Shown: piece by piece, positions 53,771 through 63,017 of the stretch | How positions within the stretch are numbered: position 1 is the stretch's first letter | How the letters are laid out: each line of letters starts with the position of its first letter | Source: Leptospirales bacterium | GTDB lineage: Bacteria > Spirochaetota > Leptospiria > Leptospirales > Leptospiraceae | Length of the DNA stretch: 64,000 nt | Reading direction: 5' to 3' | Assembly (NCBI GenBank): GCA_013297885.1 | Contig: JAAFIR010000010.1 | Coordinates: 62,001 to 126,000, forward strand | Translations under genes and position numbers: made by a program | Notes under the pieces: model-generated | Database searches by the model: none | The model's input: only the letters and a program-made list of their open reading frames with translations | What the model was told of the DNA's origin: nothing

Positions 53771-53881
53771 TAACCTCACTTAAGTTTTAAGAATTCATTC
53801 TACTAAAAATAAAATCCCTTTTTTATTTTTATAAAATGAAAAAATATATAGAAATCAATAAAATTTAAATTTAAAACTGCA

Positions 53882-53909
53882 TTGACGATAAAATATTTTT
53901 TTTTATGAT
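53882..53909 (+). promoter_or_regulatory. Sigma-70-type promoter for the MDR gene at 53946
   Basis: TTGACG (53882-53887) and TATGAT (53904-53909) with 16 bases between, each one mismatch from consensus. GAGG lies before the ATG. Confidence 0.55.
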
Positions 53910-53945
53910 GTGTAATTGTATTATTTTATATAAAAAAGAGGATAT

Positions 53946-54950
53946 ATGAGTTTACCAGAATTTACAAAAGCAATCGAATTAATTAATTATGGTGGAGAGA
54001 AAGATTCGTTCAGAGTTGGACAAAGAAAAATAAAATCACTTGGAGAAAAAGAAGTTTTAGTCAAAATGTATGCTGGTAGCATCAACCCATCAGACTTAAT
54101 GTATGTACGTGGACTTTATGGTATCAAAAAAAAATTACCAGCTGCTGGTGGGTTTGAAGGCTCAGGAACAATTTTTGCGATTGGTGAAAAAGTTAGCAAA
54201 GTTAAAATTGGAGACCGGGTTGCTTGTGCTGCAAATTATGTGGGTGATGGAACATGGTCTGAATTCATGGTGACTCTTGAAGAAAATTGTTTTCCGTTAA
54301 TTGAAAAAGTTACTTTAGAACAAGGTGCAAGTTTTTTTGTTAATCCTCTCACTGCTTGTGGTCTCACAAATATTGCAATCAAAGAAAATAGAACTGGGCT
54401 CGTACAAACTGCTGCTGCTTCAGCTCTAGGGAAGATGATTTCTCGTTATGCAAAAAGAAAAAATATTCCTGTGATAAATGTTGTACGAAAAAAAGAACAG
54501 GTAGAACTTTTAAAATCAGAAGGATTTGAACATGTTCTAAATTCTGAAGATGAAAATTTTGAAAAAGATTTATCTAGACTTGCAAAAAAATTGGATATTC
54601 GTTTAGCTATTGATGCTGTTGCTGGTGAAACTGGAACAAAAGTTTTAAATTCTTTACCGTTTAATTCCAAATTAGTTTCTTATGGTGCTTTGTCTGAAGA
54701 GCCAATTCAAGTAAACGCTGGTGCAATGATTTTTTCAAAAAAACAAATTGAAGGTTTTTGGTTGAGCTACTGGATTGCTGAAACTGAGCCAAGTGAATTT
54801 TCAAAAATTGTAATTGATGCACAAGAAAATATTTCTACTGATTTTAAAACCGAAGTCCAAAAAATTTATTCTCTAGATGCTGGTTTTGAAGCATTAGATT
54901 TTTACAAAAACAATATGACCAAAGGTAAAGTGTTGTTTAAAATGGAATAG
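53946..54950 (+). CDS. Zinc-free MDR oxidoreductase (quinone oxidoreductase-like)
   Basis: 334 residues. MDR fold without catalytic zinc ligands: VKMYAGSINPSDLMYVRGLYG, GGFEGSGTIFAIGEKVSKVKIGDRVA, then an NADPH-binding half (VQTAAASALGKMISRYAKRKNIPVINVVRKKEQVE, AIDAVAGETG) and FYKNNMTKGKVLFKM at the end. This places it with zeta-crystallin-like quinone reductases or enoyl reductases of the MECR type. Single gene with its own promoter. Confidence 0.82.
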   Translation: MSLPEFTKAIELINYGGEKDSFRVGQRKIKSLGEKEVLVKMYAGSINPSDLMYVRGLYGIKKKLPAAGGFEGSGTIFAIGEKVSKVKIGDRVACAANYVGDGTWSEFMVTLEENCFPLIEKVTLEQGASFFVNPLTACGLTNIAIKENRTGLVQTAAASALGKMISRYAKRKNIPVINVVRKKEQVELLKSEGFEHVLNSEDENFEKDLSRLAKKLDIRLAIDAVAGETGTKVLNSLPFNSKLVSYGALSEEPIQVNAGAMIFSKKQIEGFWLSYWIAETEPSEFSKIVIDAQENISTDFKTEVQKIYSLDAGFEALDFYKNNMTKGKVLFKME

Positions 54951-55003
54951 AGAAGAAAGCTGCTTTTTTGGTTTTCAAGAAATTTATTCAACTGAAAAGC
55001 TTT

Positions 55004-56266
55004 TTAAAATTTTATTGAATAACCAAAATTAAAATAAAATAAATTTGTAACAATTTTTTGTTGAGAATATCTTTCAAAACCGATTTGCCTTGAAATTGGA
55101 TCATGAAATGCATTTGCAATTTGAGATTTAATAAATGTATTTTCTAAACCGTATAATTTTGAGGGATCTGCAACATATCCATTATGAAAATATCTTACAG
55201 CAGGGCCTCCATCGAAATAGTAATTATTATCATAAATTTGAACATCAGGTCTATTTACCCAATTAAAAGTAAAACCAAAATCTCCAAAGTTAAATTTTAA
55301 ATAACTAGAAATATCCGAGAAACCTGATCTTCTATCAATTTGATTGTTTTGATACATGTATCCAATACTAGTTCCTAATGTGTATCTAAAAAAATTTCCT
55401 TCACGAAATACATGACTCAATTCTAAAGGAATATACATTAAACTTCGATTTAAACCAGTTGCTAAATTTCCTTGGTTTGGTAAATTCACAGTATGATAAA
55501 GAGAAATTTTAGGATTTAAAAATCTTAAAAAATTTGGTTCATAACTAGTATAAATTTGTGTTTTGGAAAGAATATTTTCATAAGGTGCATAAGTTGGTAA
55601 AACTGCATAATGAAAACCACCTGTCTTGAATCTTCCATATTTAGTCCAATCAAAATCATAAAATAAAGTGAATTCAGTTGCATGATTACGATGCATACCA
55701 TTTTGGTTAACATATTTTTTTACAGTTGTGGGATCATAACAAGATTGTTGGGTAAAACCAGCAGGAGTAATAAAAGTTCGATCTGAACAGAAATTACCTG
55801 AGCGTAAATCTGAGAAATAACGGGGAAATAATTCTCCACCACCAGATTCTTCTTGTAATACTTTTTGTTCATTATCTTTATCTGAAAGATTGGTTAACCA
55901 CAAGTTAAAAAAAACTTCCGCATAAAGATGTTTAATTGGAGTTTTAAATTCTAAAGTTGGTTGTAATGCCCAAACTGGTTGAAATTGTATATAAGGAGTG
56001 TTATTTCTTCTTGAAACATCCTCAGTGCCTAATGCCCAACCTCTTCGTATAAAATCTGAGGCTATTTCAATTTTAAATTCGTTATGGTGTTCATCTTTTT
56101 TTTCACCAGATTTTTTTTCTTTTTTTGAAGTAATATTTTTTGTTTCAGGATTTAATGGAATTTCAAGGTCATTACTTTTCTCAGACTGAGAAAATAAATA
56201 TAAAGAAAAAATAAAATATAAAGCGGAAAATTTGAGAAAATGGTTAGACATATAAATTAAATCCAT
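55004..56266 (-). CDS. Outer-membrane beta-barrel protein, unknown function
   Basis: 420 residues (or 415 from the ATG at 56251, which gives a tidier signal peptide ending ...LYLFSQ). After the signal there is a Lys/Glu-rich charged stretch (TSKKEKKSGEKKDEHHNEF), then about 14 amphipathic strands (FKIEIASDFIRRGWAL, HLYAEVFFNLWLT, RFKTGGFHYAVLP, FFRYTLGTSIGYMYQ) ending in FYFNFGYSIKF with a terminal Phe, the usual barrel-insertion signal. Probably a porin or surface protein. Confidence 0.62.
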   Translation of the reverse strand: MDLIYMSNHFLKFSALYFIFSLYLFSQSEKSNDLEIPLNPETKNITSKKEKKSGEKKDEHHNEFKIEIASDFIRRGWALGTEDVSRRNNTPYIQFQPVWALQPTLEFKTPIKHLYAEVFFNLWLTNLSDKDNEQKVLQEESGGGELFPRYFSDLRSGNFCSDRTFITPAGFTQQSCYDPTTVKKYVNQNGMHRNHATEFTLFYDFDWTKYGRFKTGGFHYAVLPTYAPYENILSKTQIYTSYEPNFLRFLNPKISLYHTVNLPNQGNLATGLNRSLMYIPLELSHVFREGNFFRYTLGTSIGYMYQNNQIDRRSGFSDISSYLKFNFGDFGFTFNWVNRPDVQIYDNNYYFDGGPAVRYFHNGYVADPSKLYGLENTFIKSQIANAFHDPISRQIGFERYSQQKIVTNLFYFNFGYSIKF

Positions 56267-56340
56267 AATATATTTTCATTTAAAAAAAAATACAAATTAT
56301 TTAAAGTTTACAAAAAAATCACCTAATCACTATTATGCGA

Positions 56341-56798
56341 CTACCAATTCTTAAATGGATTTTTAGCTAAATTCGAATTAAAATATTTAGGATCAAGTGA
56401 AACTTCGTCACCAACCCAATTTGGTTTTTCAAATTTTTCATCTTCCGAATTTAATTCTATTTCAGCAAGGATCAAACCAAAGTTATCTTCTAAGAATTCA
56501 TCCACTTCCCAAATTTTTTCTTTGAATTTTATTTCATAACGATTTTTTTCAATAATTGATTTATCACATAAATTTTCTAAAATAAATTTTGCTTCTTCAA
56601 AGGGAATTTTATATTCAAACTCTTCTCTAGAAATTCCAATTGTTTTAGATTTTATAGTTAGAAAAGCTTGGTCTTTTTTGATTCGCACTCTTACTGTTCT
56701 TTGGTGGTCTGAACAAAGATAACCTGAGCTATAAAATTTGGTTTGGCTAAAATTTTAAATTCATTTGATAAAACTAAAAATTTTCTCTCTATTTCCAT
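56341..56798 (-). pseudogene. CYTH-domain protein gene split by a -1 frameshift
   Basis: The ATG at 56798 begins MEIERKFLV, the hallmark start of CYTH/triphosphate-tunnel proteins, and this frame reads 22 residues to ...AKPNF. The next part, YSSGYLCSDHQRTVRVRI and on through AFLTIKSKT, WEVDEFL, LAEIELNSED to the stop at 56341, is in the -1 frame. The join falls on A_AAT_TTT (56733-56739). Either one base was gained in the T run (mutation or sequence error) or the ribosome slips there. If restored, the protein would be about 152 residues, the normal length for tripolyphosphatase-like CYTH enzymes. Confidence 0.75.
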
Positions 56799-56956
56799 AA
56801 TCTGTAACTTTATTTTTAATTAGAATCAAATGAATACTTTTTTATTAATTCAAAAATCTTTTTATGTTTTATAAAGATTGTTTTATACAATTCTTTGTAC
56901 TAAAAAAAATGAGAACAAAATTATTAAATAAAAAGCTATTTTATTTTTAATTTGAA

Positions 56957-56981
56957 TCAATATCTTAATCTTAGATATTGA
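56957..56981. other. Hairpin in a 309-base gap
   Basis: TCAATATCT-TAATCTT-AGATATTGA is a perfect 9-bp stem. The gap from 56799 to 57107 otherwise holds AT-rich DNA and a 37-codon open stretch on the plus strand (56956-57069, ...LNLEKYKCNSHFVEKKIDDEY...) with only TTG as start; it may be a gene remnant or chance. Confidence 0.35.
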
Positions 56982-57107
56982 GATTTCATTGTTAAATCTG
57001 GAAAAGTATAAATGTAATTCCCATTTTGTAGAAAAAAAAATTGATGATGAATACAAAAAAAATGATTGAACAAAAAAAATAGAAATTGTAGCTTAAAAAT
57101 AATACTC

Positions 57108-57644
57108 TCAATAATTCTTTTTCTTATATTTAAAAATTTCTACTAGTGCAATAAATAAAAAAGATGGAATCCAAATCCAAATTAGTTCTGAAAGAATTAC
57201 CTCTAGTCCTTTTTTTGAAAAAAAGTTTTTTCCAATCGGTGAAACTTGAATAGGTCTAAATTCAAAAAAATATCTTTTGCTTTCAAAAGGACAAAAAAAA
57301 CAAACTCCAAGCCCTCCATTTGTCATTGCATCAAAAATTCCATGTGAAATTGTTGCAGAAAAAAAAATCAGAACATAAATTAAAAAATTTTTAGATAAAA
57401 TATTTTTTTCAAATAAAATACTAATTGAAATTGAAAAAAATATTGCAAATAAAATAGAATGTGAAAAACCTCTATGCCCAAATGGAGCTGAATAAGGAAT
57501 TTTAAAATAAAAACTAATTACATCAAAGTCTGGAACAATCGTACATAAAATTATACAAAAATAAAATAAGTTTTTTTTTGTTGTCTGAACTTTTAGTCTA
57601 GATATTACAAGACCAAAAATGGAATGAGAAAAAATGCTTGGCAT
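57108..57644 (-). CDS. Membrane-bound metal-dependent hydrolase, YdjM-like
   Basis: 178 residues from ATG 57644, or one more from GTG 57647. Several membrane helices. The family motifs are complete: PSIFSHSIFGLV, IVPDFDVISF, FGHRGFSHSILF, TISHGIFDAMTNGGLGVCFFCPFESKRYFFEFRPIQVSPI. The spaced His and Asp residues form the proposed metal site at the membrane. The enzyme's substrate is not established for the family. Last gene of the ftsH operon, overlapping the stop of the preceding gene. Confidence 0.82.
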   Translation of the reverse strand: MPSIFSHSIFGLVISRLKVQTTKKNLFYFCIILCTIVPDFDVISFYFKIPYSAPFGHRGFSHSILFAIFFSISISILFEKNILSKNFLIYVLIFFSATISHGIFDAMTNGGLGVCFFCPFESKRYFFEFRPIQVSPIGKNFFSKKGLEVILSELIWIWIPSFLFIALVEIFKYKKKNY

Positions 57645-57646
57645 CA

Positions 57647-59062
57647 CTAAAACTTTTTAGTTAATATGTTTGAACTCACTTCTGGCATCATTCCAAAAAT
57701 ATTATCAGGGACAAATCTTTTAAAAATTTGGGCTCTTCTGTATCCAAAAAATTTTCCTTCATTTTCTCTCATATAATCTTCAATAGATTGTTTATCGTTT
57801 AAGCCTCTTCTTGTGGAAGCAGCATGATCAAAAAAACTTTTATAAGAAGCTTTTATATTTGATACACCTTTTTGATAATTGATAAATCCATCCACAGCTT
57901 CTATTTTGATATCTATAAATTTATCCACCCAAAAATCTATAATATGTTTTTTTAATATTGTATCTGGAAAAAATCTAATGATTTTATTATTTTCAACAAT
58001 ATGGCAATAACCAAAATCTCTTCTGTTCATATCTTCTGAAATAATATTATAAATCACAACTGGGCCAATATGATATAAAAATGTATAAGTATCATCTGTA
58101 ACATAAGGAAAATCTTTTGAAAAAATACTATTTGTAGTAAATTCAAGCAATGTTTGAATCATCTTTGTATATTTTGGGGCTTGAGCTTGGCCAGAATTTT
58201 TTCGAACCATTGCAGCAGCCAAATTGATATTCACATTTTCAGAAGGATTTAGAGTCACAAAACTTGCTGAATAAAACTTTTTTTGTTCTTCGATTAAATC
58301 AGATCTTTTAATATATAATATATAGGAATCATTTCGATTCCAATCTTTTGTGCCACGGGCATCTGTATGATGAAAATTTGTTTCTTTTAAATTTAATTTT
58401 GCTGTAACTCTTTGTTTTAAAGGAGTTAAAACTGTTTTTTGTTCAGTTATGATTTTTTTTTCACGTTTTGGAAATAAAATTTTCAAATCGTAATTAAATG
58501 ATTCATCATAAAATAAATTACTAACTAAGAAATTTTGATTCTGTTTAGAACTTCCAATAATTGAACACGAAAATTCTTCTTCAATTTTTTCTAAAAAATT
58601 TTTTATATTTCTTGAAAACTCTTCAACATTGGTAAAAATTTCTGATTCAAATTTTCTAAAAATAATTTTTGTTGAATCATAGGAATTAAAAGATTTTGAA
58701 ATATCAAAAATAGTTTTCCAAGTTAAATCATGCTGTTTTTTATAGGAAGCTAAACTTTCATAAAAAAGTTTTGTTCTAACAAATTGTATTAATGAATCAG
58801 TCTTTTCTTCTTCGCCAAATTGTTCCAAAAATTCTTTATCAAGACTTAAAATCAGATCTGATTTTAAAATAGGTACAATTATTTTTGTATATAAATCGTC
58901 TAGTTTTTCAAGTTGAACAAAAATATCATTTTCAGTCTCAGAGAAAAAATCACTAAGCCCATCATCAATTTTAGAAGAAGATAAAATGAGCCTGAGTTTT
59001 TCTTGAAGTTTATTTTCAACTTCAAGAGTTTCATCAAGTTGATGAGCAAGTAAATATTCCAT
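57647..59062 (-). CDS. Hypothetical protein, 471 residues
   Basis: Soluble, mostly helical N-terminal half with high Glu/Lys content (HQLDETLEVENKLQEKLRLIL, DKEFLEQFGEEEKTDSL), then a more beta-like half (YILYIKRSDLIEEQKKFY, YTFLYHIGPVVIYNIISEDM). It has no signal peptide or recognised domain. It starts three bases after the ftsH stop, so it is co-translated with ftsH, and may act with the protease or the membrane hydrolase that follows. Confidence 0.6.
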   Translation of the reverse strand: MEYLLAHQLDETLEVENKLQEKLRLILSSSKIDDGLSDFFSETENDIFVQLEKLDDLYTKIIVPILKSDLILSLDKEFLEQFGEEEKTDSLIQFVRTKLFYESLASYKKQHDLTWKTIFDISKSFNSYDSTKIIFRKFESEIFTNVEEFSRNIKNFLEKIEEEFSCSIIGSSKQNQNFLVSNLFYDESFNYDLKILFPKREKKIITEQKTVLTPLKQRVTAKLNLKETNFHHTDARGTKDWNRNDSYILYIKRSDLIEEQKKFYSASFVTLNPSENVNINLAAAMVRKNSGQAQAPKYTKMIQTLLEFTTNSIFSKDFPYVTDDTYTFLYHIGPVVIYNIISEDMNRRDFGYCHIVENNKIIRFFPDTILKKHIIDFWVDKFIDIKIEAVDGFINYQKGVSNIKASYKSFFDHAASTRRGLNDKQSIEDYMRENEGKFFGYRRAQIFKRFVPDNIFGMMPEVSSNILTKKF

Positions 59063-59065
59063 TGA

Positions 59066-61015
59066 TTAGCTAGATAAAACTGGTTTTAATTCCGATTTAG
59101 ATTTTTTTGCAGCTTTGGAAAGTGATTTAGATTTTTCCTCAACAATAAGAACCTCTTCAGCTTTTACAATAGACATTAGTTCTTCATGAGAAATCGTTTC
59201 TTGTGTAAGTAATGTTTTAGCAATATTTTCAAGTTTTTTAGTATTCTTTTTTACTAAATCTCTGCCTTTATCAAGTGAAGTTTGAATGATTGTTCTAACT
59301 TCTTCATCAATTTTAGCGGCAAATGCTTCAGAATAAAATTTACCATTACTGTGCCCCATATCTCTTCCTAGAAAAACTTGTTCATTACCACCATTGTAAT
59401 TTACAGTCCCAAGTTTTTCTGACATTCCCCATTCACAAACCATTTTTCGTGCAATATTTGTTGCATGTTGAATATCATTACTTGAACCAGTTGATGTATT
59501 TCCAAATTGGTGTTCTTCTGCTATAAATCCACCCATAGCCATTACAATTTGATCCAACCAATAATTTTTAGGTCGAATATGTTTTTCTTCAGTAGGTAAA
59601 GATTGAGTTAAACCCAAAGCTCTACCACGAGGAATGATTGTGACTTTGTGAACAGGCTCAGTATAAGGAAGTAAACAAGCCAAAATAGCATGTCCAGCTT
59701 CATGATATGCAATTACTTCTTTTTCTTTTTGAGTAATAAAGAAAGATTTTCTTTCAGGTCCCATCATCACTTTATCTCTTGCTTCTTCTAATTCTTCTTG
59801 AGTAACTCTTTTTTTATTTTTTCTCGCAGCAAGTAAAGCAGATTCATTAATTAAATTTGCAAGATCAGCACCAGTAAATCCTGGGGTTCCTCTTGCGATT
59901 TGGTTTAAAGAAATATCAGGAGTAAGTGGAACTTTCTTAGTGTGCACATTTAAAATAGCTTCTCTACCTTTTACATCTGGTAAATCCACAATCACTTGTC
60001 TATCAAATCTTCCTGGTCTTAATAAAGCAGGATCTAAAACATCGGCACGGTTTGTTGCAGCAATTACAATGACACCTTCGTTTGCTTCAAAGCCGTCCAT
60101 TTCAACAAGCATTTGGTTCAGAGTTTGTTCTCTTTCATCATGTCCCCCACCAAGTCCAGCTCCTCTTAAACGACCAACTGCATCAATCTCATCTATAAAA
60201 ATAATACAAGGTGAATTTTTTTTTCCTTGTTCAAATAAATCTCTAACTCGAGAAGCACCCACACCCACAAACATTTCCACAAAATCAGAACCACTGATAC
60301 TAAAAAATGGAACACCAGATTCACCAGCAACTGCTTTAGCAAGTAATGTTTTTCCTGTACCTGGAGGACCTACAAGTAAAACACCAGTTGGAATTCGAGC
60401 ACCAATTGCTTGGAATTTTTTCGGGTCTTTTAAAAAGTCTATCATTTCTGAAAGTTCTGTTTTTGCTTCATCACAACCAGCGACATCACCAAATGTGATT
60501 TTCACTTTTGGATCCATGGTCATTTTGGCACGACTCTTTCCGAAAGTAAATGCTTTGTTTCCAGCAGATTGAAATTGCCTCATTACAAAAAACCAAAAAA
60601 ATCCTAAAATTAAAATCCAAGGAAGAATTCCAAGTAATGCGTTAAAAAATTTACTTTCTTCATTTGATTTTGCTGCAAAAGAAAAATTGGATTTTCTTAA
60701 TTTATTAATTACATCATTATTAATTGGAGCGATCGCTGTTCTAAATTTTTTCTTGTTGTTGTCTCTAGCGTCTTCAAACCAACCTTCTATGTATTCTCTA
60801 TCAACTAAAATTTGTTTTTTTGAATCTATTGAATCAGGAATTAATAATTTACCAATTGGTTTGATGCCATCAGCTGGTTCAACCATATTTAAAAAATCTG
60901 AATATGAAATTTCTTCTACTTTCCCAGTTTGATTACCACTGTTATATAAAATATAGGATAATAAACCAATGATTGCCAATACCAAAAAAACTTGTCTAAA
61001 GTTTTTATTTAACAT
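59066..61015 (-). CDS. ftsH: ATP-dependent zinc metalloprotease FtsH
   Basis: 649 residues. Two membrane helices (7-24 and 128-145) flank a periplasmic domain. The AAA module has Walker A GPPGTGKT at 216-223, Walker [10 protein letters not shown] at 271-279, the pore loop [15 protein letters not shown] and the second region of homology ([20 protein letters not shown]). The protease zinc site is His438-Glu-x-x-His442 (HEAGH). It degrades misfolded membrane and short-lived regulatory proteins. GGAGA precedes the ATG. Confidence 0.97.
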   Translation of the reverse strand: MLNKNFRQVFLVLAIIGLLSYILYNSGNQTGKVEEISYSDFLNMVEPADGIKPIGKLLIPDSIDSKKQILVDREYIEGWFEDARDNNKKKFRTAIAPINNDVINKLRKSNFSFAAKSNEESKFFNALLGILPWILILGFFWFFVMRQFQSAGNKAFTFGKSRAKMTMDPKVKITFGDVAGCDEAKTELSEMIDFLKDPKKFQAIGARIPTGVLLVGPPGTGKTLLAKAVAGESGVPFFSISGSDFVEMFVGVGASRVRDLFEQGKKNSPCIIFIDEIDAVGRLRGAGLGGGHDEREQTLNQMLVEMDGFEANEGVIVIAATNRADVLDPALLRPGRFDRQVIVDLPDVKGREAILNVHTKKVPLTPDISLNQIARGTPGFTGADLANLINESALLAARKNKKRVTQEELEEARDKVMMGPERKSFFITQKEKEVIAYHEAGHAILACLLPYTEPVHKVTIIPRGRALGLTQSLPTEEKHIRPKNYWLDQIVMAMGGFIAEEHQFGNTSTGSSNDIQHATNIARKMVCEWGMSEKLGTVNYNGGNEQVFLGRDMGHSNGKFYSEAFAAKIDEEVRTIIQTSLDKGRDLVKKNTKKLENIAKTLLTQETISHEELMSIVKAEEVLIVEEKSKSLSKAAKKSKSELKPVLSS

Positions 61016-61069
61016 GAAAATTCTCCACTATTTGTTAGACTCCAAATTAATTCCAGAAAATCAAGGGAT

Positions 61070-61789
61070 TTATTTATCTGGTTTTTCTAGAACATCTACA
61101 GAGATAAAATCAGCTTGGGTGGATTGGTACACATATTCTTTCATAATGTTTGATAAAATAAATGTTTCAATTTGTTCAGGTAAAAGTTTCATCTTAGTTC
61201 TTCGAGGATAAGCGTTTCCACCTATATAGACAGAATCCAAAAATAAATTAATCTCTGATTTAGAATCATTATGAAATTCAAAACTAATTTGGAAATCTTC
61301 AATTTTTAAAACTTGGGAATACTTTTCCTGAATGGATTTATTTAACTCAGCAAATTCTTCTTTATCAATATAAAGTCCCATTTTAATTTTATTAATTTTA
61401 CTGACTGTTAAATTTAATAAACCTTCTTCAATATCAAATTGACCATTTACTAATTTTGTTATAGGTAATTGAAAATTTCCTTCCAAAAAAACTTCTTCAC
61501 TTTCTTTTTTACATTGAATATCTTTTAAAGAATTAAAATGTTCATTCAAAATTTTGGTTAATGCTTCCTTGTCTTCATTACATTTTTCTAATGTATTTAT
61601 ACCAAATTTAATTTTTGAAGGGGCATATTTTTTACCTTTGAAATTTTTTGATAAAAGCTCTAAAACTTCCGAAAATCGAATATCTGTTGCAATTGAATAT
61701 TTGCAAAATAAACTAAGTAAAATAAAAATTCCACTTACAAAAATAAACTTATAGTTTTTTAAAAATTGGTTCATAAGTCTAAATTTCAT
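61070..61789 (-). CDS. Hypothetical exported protein upstream of ftsH
   Basis: 239 residues. An N-terminal signal or membrane anchor lies at about 12-34 (YKFIFVSGIFILLSLFC). The mature part has two Cys that could pair (KCNEDKE and IQCKKES) and a repeated beta/alpha rhythm (LLNLTVSKINKIKMGLYIDKEEF, FQISFEFHNDSKSEINLFLDSVYIG) but no known domain. It ends 54 bases before ftsH on the same strand and is probably the first gene of that operon. Confidence 0.6.
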   Translation of the reverse strand: MKFRLMNQFLKNYKFIFVSGIFILLSLFCKYSIATDIRFSEVLELLSKNFKGKKYAPSKIKFGINTLEKCNEDKEALTKILNEHFNSLKDIQCKKESEEVFLEGNFQLPITKLVNGQFDIEEGLLNLTVSKINKIKMGLYIDKEEFAELNKSIQEKYSQVLKIEDFQISFEFHNDSKSEINLFLDSVYIGGNAYPRRTKMKLLPEQIETFILSNIMKEYVYQSTQADFISVDVLEKPDK

Positions 61790-61836
61790 TACAAATTGAT
61801 TTAAGCAAGAACTTCATCAATAAATAGTTTTTTGGA

Positions 61837-61867
61837 ACTTAAGAATTTGTTAAAATAATTCTTAAGT
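61837..61867. terminator. Hairpin between the alpha/beta hydrolase and the ftsH operon
   Basis: ACTTAAGAATT-TGTTAAAAT-AATTCTTAAGT, a perfect 11-bp stem with a 9-base loop, 120 bases past the hydrolase stop on the minus strand and 48 bases before the next start. A weak T-rich tract follows on the minus strand side. It could be a terminator or an operator of the ftsH operon. Confidence 0.4.
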
Positions 61868-61986
61868 AGAATAAATTTTTAGTTTATAAATTAAAAAAAA
61901 TATTAGCCCCAAGCAAAATTATTTCTAAATTTACATTCCAAAATTTTCGACACGTATCAAATCACTAGTGCTTCATTACTAAATTT

Positions 61987-62859
61987 TTAAAAACTTTTTT
62001 GAAATTCAAAATAGGATTTTATTACTTCTATTGGTGCTTCAATTTGGGACCAATGAGAAATTTTTTCTGTGAGTGGATAAATTTTAGAATTTGGTAAAAC
62101 TTCTTTAAATCTTTTTGCCATATGCGTTCCAGAGTTTGGATCAGATGGTCCATAAATATAACATTGTGGAATTTTAGTTTTTTGCATTGCACTAATCCAT
62201 TTTTCCTGGTGGAATTTTTTTTCAAAAATTAATCTTCCAATTAAATAAGAAATGGATTTGCCTTCATTAAAATTTAAAATTTCCCAATAATCGTCTAATA
62301 ATTCTTTTGATGGCTGAGTATGTTTCCCAAATAAACCAAGAATAGACTTTTCAATTTTTTCTCTTTTGATTTTTTTACTCAAAAATTTTCCTATAAAATT
62401 TGGAGACTGAGATAAAATTCTTTGAATGAGTCTTGGTTTGTATACATCAGAAAATAATCCTCCATTCAAATAAGCAATTGAATGAATTTCAAAACCTAAA
62501 TTTTTTTCTTTGGTTAGCATTTCTTGCACAACACTCACTCCAAGATCATGAGCAAAAATTCTAGCTTTTTTAATTTCTAATTTTTTTGCAATTTCAGAAA
62601 CCAAGTTTGAATACTCATTGAAACTGTACTGATGATTTTTCGGCTTATCTGAAAATCCCATTCCTAAAAAATCAAATAAAGTAACTCGATAAACTTTTGA
62701 TAGATCATTTAAAATCAATTTCCAATCATAAGAAGAATATGGATAACCATGAAGTAAAATTAAATCTTCCCCTGAACCAATTTGTTTATAAAAAATTTTA
62801 TGATTATTTATCTCAAAAAAATTTCCATTTTTTAACCAAGATTTTAATTCTAAATTCAT
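61987..62859 (-). CDS. Alpha/beta-hydrolase, haloalkane dehalogenase / epoxide hydrolase type
   Basis: 290 residues. LILLHGYPYSSYDWKL (oxyanion HGYP), VTLFDFLGMGFSDKP, and the nucleophile elbow IFAHDLGVSVVQE with Asp, not Ser, as nucleophile. That points to dehalogenase- or epoxide-hydrolase-like chemistry. A cap domain lies at about 130-210. The late catalytic His is probably in ISHWSQIEAP. Its ATG overlaps the stop of a 53-residue ORF, so it is in one unit with the nucleotidyltransferase. Confidence 0.82.
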   Translation of the reverse strand: MNLELKSWLKNGNFFEINNHKIFYKQIGSGEDLILLHGYPYSSYDWKLILNDLSKVYRVTLFDFLGMGFSDKPKNHQYSFNEYSNLVSEIAKKLEIKKARIFAHDLGVSVVQEMLTKEKNLGFEIHSIAYLNGGLFSDVYKPRLIQRILSQSPNFIGKFLSKKIKREKIEKSILGLFGKHTQPSKELLDDYWEILNFNEGKSISYLIGRLIFEKKFHQEKWISAMQKTKIPQCYIYGPSDPNSGTHMAKRFKEVLPNSKIYPLTEKISHWSQIEAPIEVIKSYFEFQKSF

Positions 62860-63017
62860 AACTTGATATCCTCTTTTTTCATTTTTAATTCTGCATTCAC
62901 ATTATGAAGTCCAGCTTTTTTGCCTGCAAGTTTTAAAGAAATACAAAGTTTTCTTAATTGAGATAATCTTCTTATTCTCAAATCAATTGCTTTAGATGAC
63001 ATATCAATCTTATTCAT
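62856..63017 (-). CDS. Small basic protein encoded between nucleotidyltransferase and hydrolase
   Basis: 53 residues, ATG 63017, TGA 62856-62858. It overlaps the nucleotidyltransferase stop by 8 bases and the hydrolase ATG by four, so its reading frame is locked in by both neighbours. The product is helical and basic (SKAIDLRIRRLSQLRKLCIS, then LKLAGKKAGLH). The pattern AIDxRxRRLSQLRxLC is, from memory, seen in small proteins beside nucleotidyltransferase genes in other bacteria. Confidence 0.65.
   Translation of the reverse strand: MNKIDMSSKAIDLRIRRLSQLRKLCISLKLAGKKAGLHNVNAELKMKKEDIKL

Noticed and set aside
56341-56688. Annotating only the 115-residue frame as an intact gene
   Set aside because: It lacks the MEIERKFLV start, which is present upstream in the neighbouring frame, so the locus is better described as one frameshifted CYTH gene.
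59940-60572. Long plus-strand frame antisense to ftsH
   Set aside because: It is the reverse of the highly conserved AAA module; the forward protein is unmistakable.
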